Shown: positions 42,636-55,831, counted from the first letter of the stretch. The stretch: DNA of 64,000 bases from Thioalbus denitrificans (GCF_003337735.1 NZ_QPJY01000003.1:1-64000), one strand, 5' to 3'. Translations and numbers: made by a program. The notes: generated from the letters alone by a model not told the origin.

Positions 42636-43280
42636 CTACTTGCCGCCGGCGGCGGCCACCGCCTCGGCGAGGCGCTGGATGAAGGCCTTCACCCGGGCGT
42701 GCTTCATCTTCATGGAGGCCTTGTTCACCACCAGCCGCGAGCTGATGTCGGCGATGTGCTCCAGCGGCACCAGCCCGTTGGCCTTGAGGGTGTTGCCCGT
42801 GTCCACCAGGTCCACGATGAGGTCCGCCAGCCCGACCAGCGGCGCCAGCTCCATGGAACCGTAGAGCTTGATCACCTCCACCTGCTCGCCGCGGGCGGCG
42901 TAGTAGCGCCGGGTGGTGTTCACGTACTTGGTGGCGATGCGCAGCCGTCGGCGCGGGGCCCGTCCCTCCCGGGGACCGGCCACCATCATGCGGCAGCGGG
43001 CGATGTCCAGGTCCAGCGGCTCGTAGAGCCCGTCGCCGTCGTGCTCCATGAGCACGTCCTTCCCGGCCACGCCCAGGTCCGCCGCGCCGTACTCCACGTA
43101 GGTGGGGACATCCGCGGCGCGGATGATCACCAGCTTCACCTCCGGCAGGTTGGTGTCCAGGATCAGCTTGCGGCTGGTCTCCGGATCATCCACCGGGTGG
43201 ATGCCGGCGTGGGCCAGCAGCGGCAGGGTGTCCTTGAAGATGCGCCCCTTGGAGAGGGCGATGGTCAGTGTGTCGGTCAT
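42636..43280 (-). CDS. hisG: ATP phosphoribosyltransferase catalytic subunit, short form
   Basis: 214 residues catalyse the first step of histidine synthesis. The short form lacks the C-terminal regulatory domain and needs HisZ, which is not in the window. Recognisable: [27 protein letters not shown] and [13 protein letters not shown]. The start at 43280 gives the conserved N-terminus; the longer frame is shadow sequence. Confidence 0.95.
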   Translation of the reverse strand: MTDTLTIALSKGRIFKDTLPLLAHAGIHPVDDPETSRKLILDTNLPEVKLVIIRAADVPTYVEYGAADLGVAGKDVLMEHDGDGLYEPLDLDIARCRMMVAGPREGRAPRRRLRIATKYVNTTRRYYAARGEQVEVIKLYGSMELAPLVGLADLIVDLVDTGNTLKANGLVPLEHIADISSRLVVNKASMKMKHARVKAFIQRLAEAVAAAGGK

Positions 43281-43410
43281 GATGTCGTCGGCCGGTTTGT
43301 CAGCGCCATGGGGCCCGGGGCGTGGCGAACGGGACGCAGCAGCCCGGGCTGCCCCGTCACCGCGGCCCTGCGCCCGGCACGCCGTCTCCCGCGTGCTCCG
43401 TGACCGGCTC

Positions 43411-45119
<1,709 letters not shown>

Positions 45120-45437
45120 GGTTTTCTCCTGTCTTGCTGCACGCGCTATGTCCGCGCGTTTCATTATTTCCGGGAACCGGCCGCCTTCACCGCGCCCGGC
45201 TCGCCCATGACAAGGGACGGATCATATAGGAAACAGCCGTCGCGGCGAAACCTCGCACCCCAGGCCGGGACACCTCATCCTGGAAGTCACGCGGGGCGGG
45301 GCGGGAGGGGAGGCCGTGGCAGCCCCGGCCCGCCCGGCTCTTCCCGCCCCATCGGGCCAGGAAAACGGCGCCTGCCGCGAGCCCCGGGAGCGTCCTCCCC
45401 GCCTGGGGCGGGAGCCGCCGCAGCGCGGCCCGGGGCC

Positions 45438-45737
45438 TCAGGCCAGCCCGAGGATCTCCTCCAGGCCGCTGATCCGGGCAATGGAGAGCAGCTGTTCCGG
45501 CACGCCGGTGAAGGCGAGCGTCCGCCCCTGGCGGCGCCCCTCGCGGACCCACTCCACCAGCAGCGCCAGCCCCGCGCTGTCCACCCGGCTGACCCCGGAC
45601 AGGTCCAGCGTCAGCGTCCCGCCGCCGGAGAAGAGCCGGCGCCCCGACTCCAGGACCTCCGGAACCGTGGCGAAGCCCAGTTCGCCCTGGAGCCGGAAGG
45701 AGCCGTCCGCGGCCTGTTCGAGGGTGAGGTTGTTCAC
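45438..45737 (-). CDS. mlaB: MlaB, STAS-domain subunit of the Mla lipid transporter
   Basis: A 99-residue STAS protein (LTLDLSGVSRVDSAGLALLVEW) that binds MlaF in the inner-membrane MlaFEDB complex. The start is GTG at 45737, overlapping the mlaC stop as GTGA, so translation is coupled. The frame upstream of it is shadow of mlaC. Confidence 0.9.
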   Translation of the reverse strand: MNNLTLEQAADGSFRLQGELGFATVPEVLESGRRLFSGGGTLTLDLSGVSRVDSAGLALLVEWVREGRRQGRTLAFTGVPEQLLSIARISGLEEILGLA

Positions 45738-46339
45738 TTGCCGCCGTGGTTGCGCTGCTGCAGGTTCGCGATCAGGCCGTCGATGCCGGATTTGCGAATC
45801 TCGTTGGCGAAGCTGGCGCGGTAGTTGGTCACCAGGCTGATATTGTCGATGACCACGTCGTAGACCTTCCAGCCGTTGTCCGCCCGGTACAGGCTGTAGT
45901 TGATGGGAATGGGGTAGCCGCCGGGCTGCTGCACCTCGGTGCGCACCAGCACGTCCCCGTCCGTCTCGCTGCCGCGCATGGGCAGGTAGGCGATCTTCTG
46001 GTCCGTGTACTCCCACAGCGCCTTGCTGTAGGTGCGCACCAGCATGGTCTGGAACTCGTGGGCGAAGCGCCCGCGCTGATCCGCGTCGGCCTGGCGCCAG
46101 TACTTGCCCAGCACCAGCCGGGACATGCGATCGAAGTCGAAGTGGGGCAGGACCACGGCATCCACCAGCGCGTAGAGCTTCCGGGGTTCGGCCTGGTAGG
46201 CCTCCCGGTTCTGCTTGAAGGTGCCCAGGATGCGATCGGCGGTGTCCCGCACCAGCTCGGTGGGCCCCATGGAGGCCTGGGCCGTCGCGCCGCCGAGCAG
46301 CAGCAGCGCGGCGGCAAGCCAGTGAATCACGGTTCTCAT
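45734..46339 (-). CDS. mlaC: MlaC, periplasmic phospholipid carrier
   Basis: 201 residues. The signal peptide (1-22, LAAALLLLGGATAQA) and MlaC/Ttg2D domain (FDRMSRLVLGKYWRQA, GWKVYDVVIDNISLV then YRASF) are typical. Shuttles phospholipid between the MlaA-OmpC and MlaFEDB complexes. Confidence 0.96.
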   Translation of the reverse strand: MRTVIHWLAAALLLLGGATAQASMGPTELVRDTADRILGTFKQNREAYQAEPRKLYALVDAVVLPHFDFDRMSRLVLGKYWRQADADQRGRFAHEFQTMLVRTYSKALWEYTDQKIAYLPMRGSETDGDVLVRTEVQQPGGYPIPINYSLYRADNGWKVYDVVIDNISLVTNYRASFANEIRKSGIDGLIANLQQRNHGGK

Positions 46340-46401
46340 TGTTATTGCTCCGTCGACAAGTCAGATTCGGTCATGCATTGGACCGCGGGAGGCGGGCGAT
46401 G

Positions 46402-46878
46402 TTACTCCGTGGCCGTGCTCTCCTGGGCCTTGCTGAACAGGAACTGTCCCACGATCTGCTCCAGCACCAGCGCGGACTGGGTGAGCTTGATCTCGTCACC
46501 GTCCTTCAGGAAGCGCAAATCGCCGCCCGGATCGAGCCCGACGTACTGCTCGCCGAGCAGGCCCGCGGTGAGGATGCTCGCCGAGGTGTCGGCCGGCAGC
46601 TTGTCGTACTGGGGATCGATGTTCATGGTGACCACGGCCTGGTAGGCCTCGTTGTCGAAGCCGATGCCCGATACCCGGCCGACCAGCACGCCGGACATGC
46701 GCACCGGCGAGCGTACGGTGAGCCCCCCGATGTTGTCGAAATGGGCGCTGACGGTATAGCCGTTCTCCGCCTTGAAGGTGCTGAGATTGCTCACCTTCAT
46801 CGCCAGCATGAACAGGGCGGCGAGGCCCGCGGCCACGAACACACCGACGCCGATCTCCACCGTTCTCGTATGCAGCAT
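46402..46878 (-). CDS. mlaD: MlaD, MCE-domain membrane protein
   Basis: 158 residues. One N-terminal helix (8-25) and one MCE domain (about 38-118: VSAHFDNIGGLTVRSPVRMSG) that forms the periplasmic hexameric ring. Ends with hydrophobic pore helix residues. Confidence 0.96.
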   Translation of the reverse strand: MLHTRTVEIGVGVFVAAGLAALFMLAMKVSNLSTFKAENGYTVSAHFDNIGGLTVRSPVRMSGVLVGRVSGIGFDNEAYQAVVTMNIDPQYDKLPADTSASILTAGLLGEQYVGLDPGGDLRFLKDGDEIKLTQSALVLEQIVGQFLFSKAQESTATE

Positions 46879-47658
46879 TTACACGCCTCCGAACATGAGT
46901 GCCGTGAGGACGAAGTCCAGGCCCAGCACCGCCAGGGCCGTATGCACCACGGTGCGGGTGGTGGCACGGCTCACCCCCTCCGAGGTGGGCACCGCGTCAT
47001 AGCCCTCGAACAGGGCGATCCAGGTGGCCACGAAACCGAACACGGCGCTCTTGATCACGCCGTTGATGATGTCCTCGTAGAAATCCACTTTCGCCGTCAT
47101 CTGCGACCAGAAGGCGCCGTCGTCCACGCCCAGCAGGCCGACACCGACGAACCAGCCCCCGAACACGCCCACGGCGCTGAAGATGGCCGCCAGCAGGGGC
47201 ATGGAGATGAACCCGGCCAGGAACCGCGGGGCGATCACCCGGCGCAGCGGGTCCACGGCCATCATCTCCATCCCGGCCAGCTGCTCGGTGGCCTTCATCA
47301 GCCCGATCTCGGCGGTCAGCGCCGAGCCGGCCCGGCCGGCGAACAGCAGCGCGGTGACCACCGGCCCCAGCTCGCGCACCAGGGACAGGGCCACCACCAC
47401 GCTCAGCGCCTCCTCGGAGCCGAAATCCACCAGGGTATTGTAACCCTGCAGGCCAAGCACCATGCCCACGAACAGGCCGGAGACGGTGATGATGAGCAGC
47501 GACAGCACGCCCACCGAATAGACCTGCTGGATGACCAGGCGGAGGCGGAGCAGCAGGCCCGGCGTCCCCATCAGCACGTAGAGCAGGAACAGGTGGCCCC
47601 GGCCGAGGCGCTCGAACATGCCCAGGGCCCAGCGGCCCAGGTTCTGGAGGGTGTCCAT
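46879..47658 (-). CDS. mlaE: MlaE, permease subunit
   Basis: 259 residues with five to six membrane helices and the family motif [18 protein letters not shown]-like stretch (about 88-106), [16 protein letters not shown] and [13 protein letters not shown]. Abuts mlaD and overlaps mlaF by one base (TGATG). Confidence 0.96.
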   Translation of the reverse strand: MDTLQNLGRWALGMFERLGRGHLFLLYVLMGTPGLLLRLRLVIQQVYSVGVLSLLIITVSGLFVGMVLGLQGYNTLVDFGSEEALSVVVALSLVRELGPVVTALLFAGRAGSALTAEIGLMKATEQLAGMEMMAVDPLRRVIAPRFLAGFISMPLLAAIFSAVGVFGGWFVGVGLLGVDDGAFWSQMTAKVDFYEDIINGVIKSAVFGFVATWIALFEGYDAVPTSEGVSRATTRTVVHTALAVLGLDFVLTALMFGGV

Positions 47659-48470
47659 CAGCGTACCGATCCCAGCAGGTCGTCGGCGAAATCGGGCGCC
47701 GGGTAGTGGAACGGCACCGGGCCGTCGGGCTCGCCGTGCATGAACTGGTTCACCCAGGGCGAACGCTCCCGGTCCAGCGCCGCCGGGGTCCCGTGAGCCA
47801 CCACCTTGCCGCCGGAGATGAGATAGATGTAGTCGGCGATGCCGGCGGTCTCGGCCACGTCATGGGAGACCACGACGCTGGTCAGCCCCAGGGCGTCGTT
47901 GAGCAGCCGGATCAGCTTCACCAGCACCCCCATGGACATGGGGTCCTGTCCCGTGAACGGCTCGTCGTACATGATCATCATCGGGTCCAGGGCGATGGCG
48001 CGCGCCAGCGCCACGCGCCGGGCCATGCCCCCGGAGAGCTCGCTCGGCATGAGATCGCGGGCGCCCCGCAGCCCCACCGCCTCCAGCTTCATCAGCACCA
48101 GGTCGCGGATCAGCACCTCGCCCAGGCGGGTGTGCTCGCGCAGGGGAAAGGCGACGTTGTCGAACACCGGCAGGTCGGTGAGCAGCGCCCCGCTCTGGAA
48201 CAGCATGCCCATGCGCTTGCGCAGCTCGAAGAGCTGATCGCGGCGCAGGCGCGGCACCTCCTGGCCGTCCACCCGGATGGACCCCGAGCGGGGGCGCAGC
48301 TGGCCGCCGATGAGGCGCAGCAGGGTGGTCTTCCCGGTGCCGCTCGGCCCCATGATGGCCGTGACCTTGCCGCGGCGCAGGTCGAGGTCGACCCCGTCGA
48401 AGATCATCCGGTCGCCGCGGGCGAAACTCAGCCCCCGGATCTCCACCAGATTTTCGCTGTCCTTGCCCAT
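47658..48470 (-). CDS. mlaF: MlaF, ATPase subunit
   Basis: 270 residues. ABC ATPase: Walker [10 protein letters not shown] (about 40-48), signature LSGGMARR, Walker [14 protein letters not shown] and switch His in VVVSHDV. The C-terminal tail (about 245-270) is typical of MlaF, which binds MlaB. First gene of mlaFEDCB. Confidence 0.97.
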   Translation of the reverse strand: MGKDSENLVEIRGLSFARGDRMIFDGVDLDLRRGKVTAIMGPSGTGKTTLLRLIGGQLRPRSGSIRVDGQEVPRLRRDQLFELRKRMGMLFQSGALLTDLPVFDNVAFPLREHTRLGEVLIRDLVLMKLEAVGLRGARDLMPSELSGGMARRVALARAIALDPMMIMYDEPFTGQDPMSMGVLVKLIRLLNDALGLTSVVVSHDVAETAGIADYIYLISGGKVVAHGTPAALDRERSPWVNQFMHGEPDGPVPFHYPAPDFADDLLGSVR

Positions 48471-48589
48471 GCCGAACCGGAGCGCCCCGCTGCAGAGTTC
48501 TGAAAGCGCCGAAACCCTCGGCGCGGAAGCAAAAAAGTCGGGAAATCATAACCGATCGATGCAGCACCTGAAAGCGACCGGGTCCCGCT

Positions 48590-49186
48590 TCAGCCCATGA
48601 GTTCCGCCAGCCCGCGCAGACGGCCGAGCACCCCCGCGGGCGGCGGCGAGCCGGCCACCACCAGCACCCCCTCCCCGGCCCCCGCCGCGGCGGCGAATCC
48701 CCGCAGCAGCGCCCCGAGCTCCGGCGCCGCCAGATCAGGCGCCGGTTCGCACCAGCCGAGCCCGGCCGCCGCCGCGCCGGGCCAGGGCCGGTCCGGGCGC
48801 CAGCACGGGCGCAGGCCGAGCGCCGCGGCCTCCTCCGCCGCCCCCAGCCACCAGGCCGGCACCGCCGCCGGCAGGCCCGCCACGCCCCGTGGGGCGCCGG
48901 GCGGCACGAGGAAGCCGCCCAGCCGCTCGCCCAGCCCCATGCAGCGCGCCGCCACCTCCCCCCCGGCCTCCAGGGGCAGCTCCACCAGGAAGCGGAACGC
49001 GGGCGCGGTCTCGCCGGCCCAGTGGGCCAGCTCCCGCCCGCTGGCGGCCACGGCCAGCGGCGCCGGCACCACCACCGCCGGGAACGCGTTGGCATAGTAG
49101 GCCAGCCGCCACTCCTCGGGCAGGTCCGCAGGATAATAGCCGCCCTCCCAGCCCGGATGGTCCCAGCCGTAAGCCGCAATGCGCAT
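48590..49186 (-). CDS. DUF72-like protein, short and diverged
   Basis: 198 residues. The start (MRIAAYGWDHPGWEGGYYPADLP) matches the DUF72 family beginning, where GxSGW-type motifs precede YYP, and the predicted TIM-barrel strands follow. Family proteins usually have about 240-300 residues; this one is shorter and Ala-rich toward the end, so it may be a reduced version. The start at 49186 follows GGGGAGG. Function unknown. Confidence 0.6.
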   Translation of the reverse strand: MRIAAYGWDHPGWEGGYYPADLPEEWRLAYYANAFPAVVVPAPLAVAASGRELAHWAGETAPAFRFLVELPLEAGGEVAARCMGLGERLGGFLVPPGAPRGVAGLPAAVPAWWLGAAEEAAALGLRPCWRPDRPWPGAAAAGLGWCEPAPDLAAPELGALLRGFAAAAGAGEGVLVVAGSPPPAGVLGRLRGLAELMG

Positions 49187-49288
49187 GCCCGCCTCCCCGA
49201 GGTTGCAATACCAGGCCCAGTCACATTCTAATGTTTCTGATGTGCTGTGCGCCCCGGAACCCTGGTAGCGTGCCCCAACATCTATAAA

Positions 49289-49427
49289 TCTCTCGCCAGG
49301 AACGCCAGGTAAACAAAGGATTAATGGTCTTAATACTGCAGCGGCCCTCGTACGAGACGATGCTTGATGCTCCATTCATGAGGTCTCGATCATTTTGAAC
49401 CTTGGCGCTCTTGGCGTCCTGGCGGGA
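49289..49427. repeat. 140-bp inverted-repeat element, CGCCAGGAACGCC family (copy 2)
   Basis: TCTCGCCAGGAACGCCAGG at left and CCTTGGCGCTCTTGGCGTCC..GGCGGGA at right frame a unique core. Size and ends match copy 1 (30025-30165). Located 24 bp before the exchanger ATG, in the leader of the kds/lpt operon. Confidence 0.7.
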
Positions 49428-49450
49428 AACGTCCGGGCCAGCTTCATGTC

Positions 49451-50416
49451 ATGACCCTTTCAATCCTCGCCGTCATCGCCGGATTCGTCCTGCTCGTCCT
49501 GGCCGGCGATCGCTTCGTCACCGGGGCCGCCGCCCTGGCCCGGAACCTGGGGGTCCCGCCCCTGCTCATCGGCCTGACCATCGTCGCCTTCGGCACCTCG
49601 GCCCCGGAGATGGCCGTTTCCGCCACCGCCGCCTGGGTTGGCAACCCGGGGCTCGCCATCGGCAACGCCATCGGCTCCAACATCGCCAACATCGGCCTGG
49701 TGCTGGGCATCACGGCCCTCGTCCAGCCCCTGCACGTCCACTCCAACACCCTGCGCCGCGAGTTCCCGGTCCTGTTCGCCATCACGCTGCTCACCCTGGC
49801 GCTGCTGCTCGACGGCGAGCTGGGCCGGTTCGACGGCGCGGTGCTCATCGCCGGGCTGGGGCTGGTGATCTACTGGATGGTGAGCATCGGCCGCGCCAGC
49901 CGGATCTCCGATCCGATGACCGCCGAATACGCCGAGGAGGTCCCCCGGGGCATGCCCACCGCCACCGCCCTGCTCTGGCTCGCCCTCGGGCTGGTGCTGC
50001 TGCCGCTGAGTTCGCGCCTGCTGGTGTGGGGCGCGGTGAACATCGCCAGCGGATTCGGCGTCAGCGATCACGTGGTGGGCCTGACCGTGGTGGCCATCGG
50101 CACCAGCCTGCCGGAGCTGGCCGCCTCCGTGGCGGGCGCGCTGAAACGCGAGCACGACATCGCGCTGGGCAACATTCTCGGCTCCAACATGTGGAACCTG
50201 CTGGCGGTGCTGGGGCTGCCCGGGCTGATCCGGCCCACCCTCCTGGAACCGGCGGTCATGACCCGCGACTTCCCGGTTATGTTAATCTTCACAGTTGCCC
50301 TGTTCGCCATGGCCTACGGCTTCCGCGACGGCAGCCGCCTCACCCGCTTCGAGGGCGGCCTGCTGCTCGGGGGCTTTGCCGGCTACATGGCCACGCTGGT
50401 CCTGACCGCGGCATGA
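49451..50416 (+). CDS. yrbG: CaCA-family exchanger YrbG
   Basis: 321 residues, about ten helices, two alpha repeats: GTSAPEMAVSATAAW with GNAIGSNIAN, and GTSLPELAASVAGAL with GNILGSNMWN. Its place directly before kdsD is the conserved yrbG position of E. coli. Paralogue of the 39719 gene. Confidence 0.94.
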   Translation: MTLSILAVIAGFVLLVLAGDRFVTGAAALARNLGVPPLLIGLTIVAFGTSAPEMAVSATAAWVGNPGLAIGNAIGSNIANIGLVLGITALVQPLHVHSNTLRREFPVLFAITLLTLALLLDGELGRFDGAVLIAGLGLVIYWMVSIGRASRISDPMTAEYAEEVPRGMPTATALLWLALGLVLLPLSSRLLVWGAVNIASGFGVSDHVVGLTVVAIGTSLPELAASVAGALKREHDIALGNILGSNMWNLLAVLGLPGLIRPTLLEPAVMTRDFPVMLIFTVALFAMAYGFRDGSRLTRFEGGLLLGGFAGYMATLVLTAA

Positions 50417-50474
50417 GCGTCCGCAGGACCGGCATGCCGCGAACCGTGAACCGCCACCCAGACCCGGAGAGCCC

Positions 50475-51479
<1,005 letters not shown>

Positions 51480-51535
51480 TGGCAGGTGCCGGGGAACGGG
51501 AGGCGATGCACACTCCCGCCCGCCGGAACCCCCGC

Positions 51536-51600
51536 CTTTATCCTTTATTCATTAACCTTTATCCATTGACCCTTAACCCTCTACCCTCAAACCAATAACC
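51536..51600. repeat. Degenerate heptamer tract (CCTTTAT/CCCTTAA)
   Basis: Irregular 7-bp units between kdsD and kdsC. This gap (124 bp) interrupts an otherwise tight operon. Confidence 0.5.
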
Positions 51601-51603
51601 GCC

Positions 51604-52125
51604 ATGCAAGACATCCTGCAACGCGCCGCCCGCACCCGCCTGGTCATCTTCGATGTGGACGGGGTGCTGACCGACGGCAGCCTCTACCTCGACGACAACG
51701 GCATGGAGTACAAGGCCTTCAACTCCCGCGACGGACACGGCATGAAGCTGCTGCGCCAGACCGGGGTGGAGATCGCCATCATCAGCGGCCGCTCCTCGGG
51801 GGTGGTGAAGGAACGCATGGAGAGCCTCGGCATCCACCACGTCTACCAGGGGCGGGAGGACAAGCTCAACGCCCTGGGCGAACTGCTCGACCGGCTGGAC
51901 ACCCCCCTGGAGGAGGTGGCCTACGTGGGGGACGATGTCATCGACCTGCCGGTGATGCGGCGGGTGGGGCTGGCGGTGGCCGTGGCCGATGCCCACCCCT
52001 TCGTCTGCAAGCACGCCCACTGGCAGACCCCGAGCCCGGGCGGCCGCGGGGCCGCGCGCGAGGTGTGCGAACTGATCATGGAAGCCCAGGGCACCCTGCA
52101 GGCGATTCTCGAGGCCTACCTCTGA
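51604..52125 (+). CDS. kdsC: Kdo-8-phosphate phosphatase
   Basis: 173 residues of the HAD superfamily with FDVDGVLTDGSLYL (nucleophile Asp and acid Asp), ISGRSSGVVKERM and YVGDDVIDLPVM. Removes phosphate from Kdo-8-P. Confidence 0.96.
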   Translation: MQDILQRAARTRLVIFDVDGVLTDGSLYLDDNGMEYKAFNSRDGHGMKLLRQTGVEIAIISGRSSGVVKERMESLGIHHVYQGREDKLNALGELLDRLDTPLEEVAYVGDDVIDLPVMRRVGLAVAVADAHPFVCKHAHWQTPSPGGRGAAREVCELIMEAQGTLQAILEAYL

Positions 52126-52132
52126 GGCCCCC

Positions 52133-52738
52133 ATGCCCCGGTTCCCCATGCCCCGGTTCCCCCTGCCCCGCCTCAGCCCCACCACCGCAGGCCTTCTCGT
52201 CCTCGGCCTGCTCGCGGGGCTGAGCAGCCTGTTCGCCTATCGCTACGAACCCTGGTGGCCGACCCGGACGGACGTGCAGCGCCACGATCCCGACTACTGG
52301 TTCGAGGGCTTCTCCGCGGTGCGCATGAACCTCGAGGGGGTGCCCATCCAGCGCCTGACCGGCAAGCGCCTGCAGCACTATCCCGACGATGACAGCACGG
52401 AGCTGGAGACGGCCCGGCTGGTGCACTACCCCCAACAGGGTGCGCCCTGGGTGGTGACCGCCGAGCGGGCACGGGTCACCGAGGACGGCGCACTGGTGTT
52501 TCTCCCCGGGCAGGTCCTGGCCGAGCAGGCGCCCACCGCCGCCGATCCCGGCCTGACCCTGCGCACCCACGACCTGCGCGTCCTGGTGGAGCAGGAGTAC
52601 CTGGAGACCGACCGCGAGGTTTCCATCACCCGCGGGGGTGATATGATCAACGCAACCGGCATGCGGGCCTTCCTGCGGGAGGAGAGGCTGCTGCTACAGT
52701 CCAAGGTGAAGGCCACCCATGAACCGAACCGCCGTTAG
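52133..52738 (+). CDS. lptC: LptC, LPS transport membrane protein
   Basis: 201 residues. One N-terminal helix (about 19-37) and a periplasmic LptC/OstA-like beta-jellyroll (DVQRHDPDYWFEGFSAVRMN; DREVSITRGGDMINATGM). Links LptB2FG to LptA. Its last 20 bp overlap the lptA start; its stop TAG coincides with the left end of repeat element C. Confidence 0.93.
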   Translation: MPRFPMPRFPLPRLSPTTAGLLVLGLLAGLSSLFAYRYEPWWPTRTDVQRHDPDYWFEGFSAVRMNLEGVPIQRLTGKRLQHYPDDDSTELETARLVHYPQQGAPWVVTAERARVTEDGALVFLPGQVLAEQAPTAADPGLTLRTHDLRVLVEQEYLETDREVSITRGGDMINATGMRAFLREERLLLQSKVKATHEPNRR

Positions 52739-53504
52739 TGTACTGCTTCACTCTTGGAGGCACGTTCAGCGAGTTGCTGGCCGGTTAGCTGCAAGGCGCG
52801 CTCTCGCAGGAATGGCAGGGTCCTTTCAAGAGAGCGCAACGCCGCAGATGGCCGGCCAGCGGCTCGCCCGAAGGGAGCCCCCCGAAAGCACCATGACCGC
52901 GTTGCGGTGCTTGACAAGGACCGGGCCATTGCCTGCGCACCGCGCCTTGTCCTGGCACTTTCGGGGGGCTCTGAATGTACCGCCAAGAGTGAAGCAGTAC
53001 ACCAGTGTACTGCTGCTGCTCCTCGCCCTGCCGGGGGCGGCCCTGGCCCTGTCCGGCGACAGCGACAAGCCCATCAGCCTCGAGGCCGACCAGGCGGAGC
53101 TGAACGAGGCCACGGGCGTCAGCACCTATACCGGGCGGGTGGTCCTGACCCAGGGCAGCATCGAGCTGCACGCCGACCGGCTGGTGGTCCACGCCGCCGG
53201 CGGCGAGCTGTCCCAGATTACCGCCACCGGCAACCCGGTGCGTTTCCGCCAGCGCCCCGAGGGCCGGAACAAGGACGTGACCGCCGAGGCGAAGAAGCTG
53301 GAATACCAGGGCAAGAGCCGCATGCTGGTGCTCATCGGCGAGGCGAAGGTGACCCAGGGGCGCAATACGTTCAGCGGGCAGCGTATTGAATATGACCTGC
53401 AGCGCGAGTCGGTGCTGGCCACCGGCGGCAGCGGCGAGGGCGGCAAGCCGGGCCGGGTGCAGATGACCATCGTCCCCTCCAGGGGCGGCGACAGCAAGCA
53501 ATGA
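52719..53504 (+). CDS. lptA: LptA, periplasmic LPS-transport protein with a mobile-element insertion in its signal-peptide region
   Basis: The mature part (from about 53040) has the OstA/LptA fold: [58 protein letters not shown]. The ATG at 52719 overlaps lptC as usual and encodes [10 protein letters not shown], but 267 bp of repeat element C follow before [15 protein letters not shown] resumes. AGTGTACTG occurs at both junctions (52737 and 53004), so removing the insert restores a normal signal peptide. The insert is a multiple of three without stops, so a 261-residue product is possible. An in-frame GTG at 52989, inside the element's right terminal repeat, would give [16 protein letters not shown], a good signal peptide with a Lys and a normal 171-residue LptA. 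I think this internal start is used. Confidence 0.85.
   Translation: MNRTAVSVLLHSWRHVQRVAGRLAARRALAGMAGSFQESATPQMAGQRLARREPPESTMTALRCLTRTGPLPAHRALSWHFRGALNVPPRVKQYTSVLLLLLALPGAALALSGDSDKPISLEADQAELNEATGVSTYTGRVVLTQGSIELHADRLVVHAAGGELSQITATGNPVRFRQRPEGRNKDVTAEAKKLEYQGKSRMLVLIGEAKVTQGRNTFSGQRIEYDLQRESVLATGGSGEGGKPGRVQMTIVPSRGGDSKQ
52738..53002. repeat. GTGTACTG inverted-repeat element, complete (copy C), inside lptA
   Basis: 265 bp. The left end GTGTACTGCTTCACTCTTGG is matched by the complement of its right end for about 29 bp with three mismatches. Inside are two nested palindromes: GCTGGCCGG/CCGGCCAGC with GCGCTCTC/GAGAGCGC, and AGCCCCCCGAAAG with its complement near 52960. The second is shared with copy B, the first with copy A. 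Confidence 0.88.
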
Positions 53505-54226
53505 GCGTCCTGGAAACCCGCGGGCTGGGCAAACGCTACGGCGCCCGCGAGGTGGTCCGCGATGTCTCCCTGCGGGTGGAGAGCGGCGAGGTGGTGGGCC
53601 TGCTGGGCCCGAACGGCGCCGGCAAGACCACCTGCTTCTACATGATCGTGGGCCTGGTGCGCTGCGACAGCGGCGCCATCACCATGGATGGAGCCGACCT
53701 GACCCGGGAGCCCATGCACATTCGCGCCCGGCGCGGCATCGGCTACCTGCCCCAGGAAGCCTCGGTATTCCGCAAGCTCACCGTCGAGCAGAACATCATG
53801 GCCATCCTGGAGCTGCGCCGGGATCTCACGCCCGGCAAGCGCCGGCGGCTCGCCGACAGCCTCATGCACGAGTTCCACGTGGGCCATCTCCACGACAATC
53901 TCGGCATCAGCCTCTCCGGCGGCGAGCGGCGGCGGGTGGAGATTGCCCGGGCGCTGGCGACCGAGCCCCGCTTCATCCTGCTGGACGAGCCCTTCGCCGG
54001 CGTGGACCCCCTCTCGGTACTCGATATCCAGCGCATCATCAGCCACCTGCGCGACCGCGGCATCGGGATCCTGATTACCGACCACAACGTCCGCGAGACC
54101 CTCGGCATCTGCGACCGCGCCTACATCATGAGCAACGGCAACGGCATCGCCCACGGCACGCCGGCCGAAATCCTCGACAACAGCCAGGTCCGGGACGTCT
54201 ACCTGGGCCACGAGTTCCGCCTGTGA
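53501..54226 (+). CDS. lptB: LptB, LPS export ATPase
   Basis: 241 residues. Walker [10 protein letters not shown] (about 38-46), signature [15 protein letters not shown], Walker [14 protein letters not shown], His switch ITDHNV. Starts within the lptA stop (ATGA). Confidence 0.98.
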   Translation: MSVLETRGLGKRYGAREVVRDVSLRVESGEVVGLLGPNGAGKTTCFYMIVGLVRCDSGAITMDGADLTREPMHIRARRGIGYLPQEASVFRKLTVEQNIMAILELRRDLTPGKRRRLADSLMHEFHVGHLHDNLGISLSGGERRRVEIARALATEPRFILLDEPFAGVDPLSVLDIQRIISHLRDRGIGILITDHNVRETLGICDRAYIMSNGNGIAHGTPAEILDNSQVRDVYLGHEFRL

Positions 54227-54362
54227 CTTCCCGCCTCCCCGGTCGCGGGGATACCCGCGCGGCCCGTGCCCCTATCTGCACGGCATGTTATTTGCGTTAC
54301 AATCCGGACATAACGACAACGGATACCGGATATCCGTTTACGCCTAGACGACGACGCGCCGT

Positions 54363-55814
54363 ATGAAACCCTCCATTCAGCTCCGGCTGAGCCAGCAACT
54401 CACCATGACGCCGCAGCTGCAGCAGGCCATCAAGCTGCTGCAGCTCTCAGCGCTCGACCTGCAGATGGAGGTCCAGGAGGCGCTGGAGACCAATCCCATG
54501 CTGGAGCTGGCGGAGGACGAGGTCGAAGCGTCGGGTGAGGCGGAGGCGCCATCGACGTCGGGCAGCGAGGCCGAGGACCGCGACCTCGACCTCGAGCGCA
54601 ACGACGCGGACATTCCCGCGGACCTCCCGGTGGACAGCGCCTGGGACGACATCTACGACGTGCCCAGCAGCAATTCCGGGCCCGACGAGGGTGACGAGCA
54701 GGAGTTCGCCAATGTCAGCCATGGGGGCGAGTCGCTCCAGGAGCACCTCCTCTGGCAGGCCAGCCTCGCCCATTTCAACGACCGCGACCTGGAACTGGCC
54801 CGGCTGCTCATCGACGCCATCGACGAACGCGGCTACCTCGGCGCCACGCTGGAGGAGCTCCTGGCCAGCCTCGACCCCGAGTTCGAGGTGGAGCTCGACG
54901 AGCTGGAGGCGGTCCTGCACCGCATCCAGACCTTCGACCCCCTCGGGGTGGGCGCCCGCAACCTGGGCGAATGCCTGTCCCTGCAGCTGCGCCAGCTGCC
55001 CGCCGCCACGCCCTGGCGCAGCGAGGCGCTGAACCTGGTGGAAAACCACCTGGAACTGCTGGGCTCCCGCGACTACGCCCAGGTCCAGCGGCGGATGAAG
55101 ATCAGCGAGGACGAGCTGCGCGAGGTCATCCAGCTGATCCAGACCCTCAACCCCCGCCCCGGCAACGAGGTGGGCGGCGAGGAGCCCCAGTACGTGGTGC
55201 CGGATGTCACCGTGCGCAAGCACCGGGGCAGCTGGCTGGTGGAGCTCAACCCGGAGGCCTCCCCGCGACTGCGCGTGAACCCCAGCTACGCCGCCCTCGT
55301 GCGCCGGGCCGACAACAGCCAGGACAACAACTTCCTGCGCACCCAGTTGCAGGAGGCGCGCTGGTTCCTGAAGAGCATCCAGAGCCGCAACGAGACCCTG
55401 CTGAAGGTGGCCACCTGCATCGTGGAGCACCAGCGCGGCTTCCTGGAGCACGGCGAGGAGGCCATGAAGCCCCTCGTCCTGCACGACATCGCCGAAGCGG
55501 TGGAGATGCACGAGTCCACCATCTCCCGGGTCACCACCCAGAAGTACATGCTCACCCCCCGTGGTATCTTTGAGCTGAAATACTTCTTCTCCAGCCACGT
55601 CAGTACGGCGAGCGGAGGCGAGGCCTCCTCCACGGCGATCCGGGCGCTCATCAAGAAGCTCATCGCCGCCGAGCACCCGTCCAAGCCGCTCAGCGACAGC
55701 AAGATCGCAAAAATCCTGTCTGATCAGGGAGTCAATGTGGCACGCAGGACCATCGCAAAGTACCGCGAGGTCATGGCGATACCGCCATCAAACGAAAGAA
55801 AGCGCCTGCTATAA
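54363..55814 (+). CDS. rpoN: RNA polymerase sigma-54 factor
   Basis: 483 residues. Region I is Gln/Leu-rich ([20 protein letters not shown]), region II acidic (about 50-115), region III holds the core-binding and HTH parts, and the C-terminal RpoN box reads [11 protein letters not shown]. The 136-bp gap upstream holds a -10-like TACAAT (54298-54303) and a CGGATACCGGATATCCG dyad; no strong ribosome site is seen. Confidence 0.97.
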   Translation: MKPSIQLRLSQQLTMTPQLQQAIKLLQLSALDLQMEVQEALETNPMLELAEDEVEASGEAEAPSTSGSEAEDRDLDLERNDADIPADLPVDSAWDDIYDVPSSNSGPDEGDEQEFANVSHGGESLQEHLLWQASLAHFNDRDLELARLLIDAIDERGYLGATLEELLASLDPEFEVELDELEAVLHRIQTFDPLGVGARNLGECLSLQLRQLPAATPWRSEALNLVENHLELLGSRDYAQVQRRMKISEDELREVIQLIQTLNPRPGNEVGGEEPQYVVPDVTVRKHRGSWLVELNPEASPRLRVNPSYAALVRRADNSQDNNFLRTQLQEARWFLKSIQSRNETLLKVATCIVEHQRGFLEHGEEAMKPLVLHDIAEAVEMHESTISRVTTQKYMLTPRGIFELKYFFSSHVSTASGGEASSTAIRALIKKLIAAEHPSKPLSDSKIAKILSDQGVNVARRTIAKYREVMAIPPSNERKRLL

Positions 55815-55831
55815 GGCTTAAGGAGTCAGCT

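Noticed and set aside
52737-53012. AGTGTACTG direct repeats as a proven 9-bp target duplication
   Set aside because: The left copy is also the end of the element in copies A and B, where no matching right flank is seen, so the duplication may be coincidental or reflect target preference.
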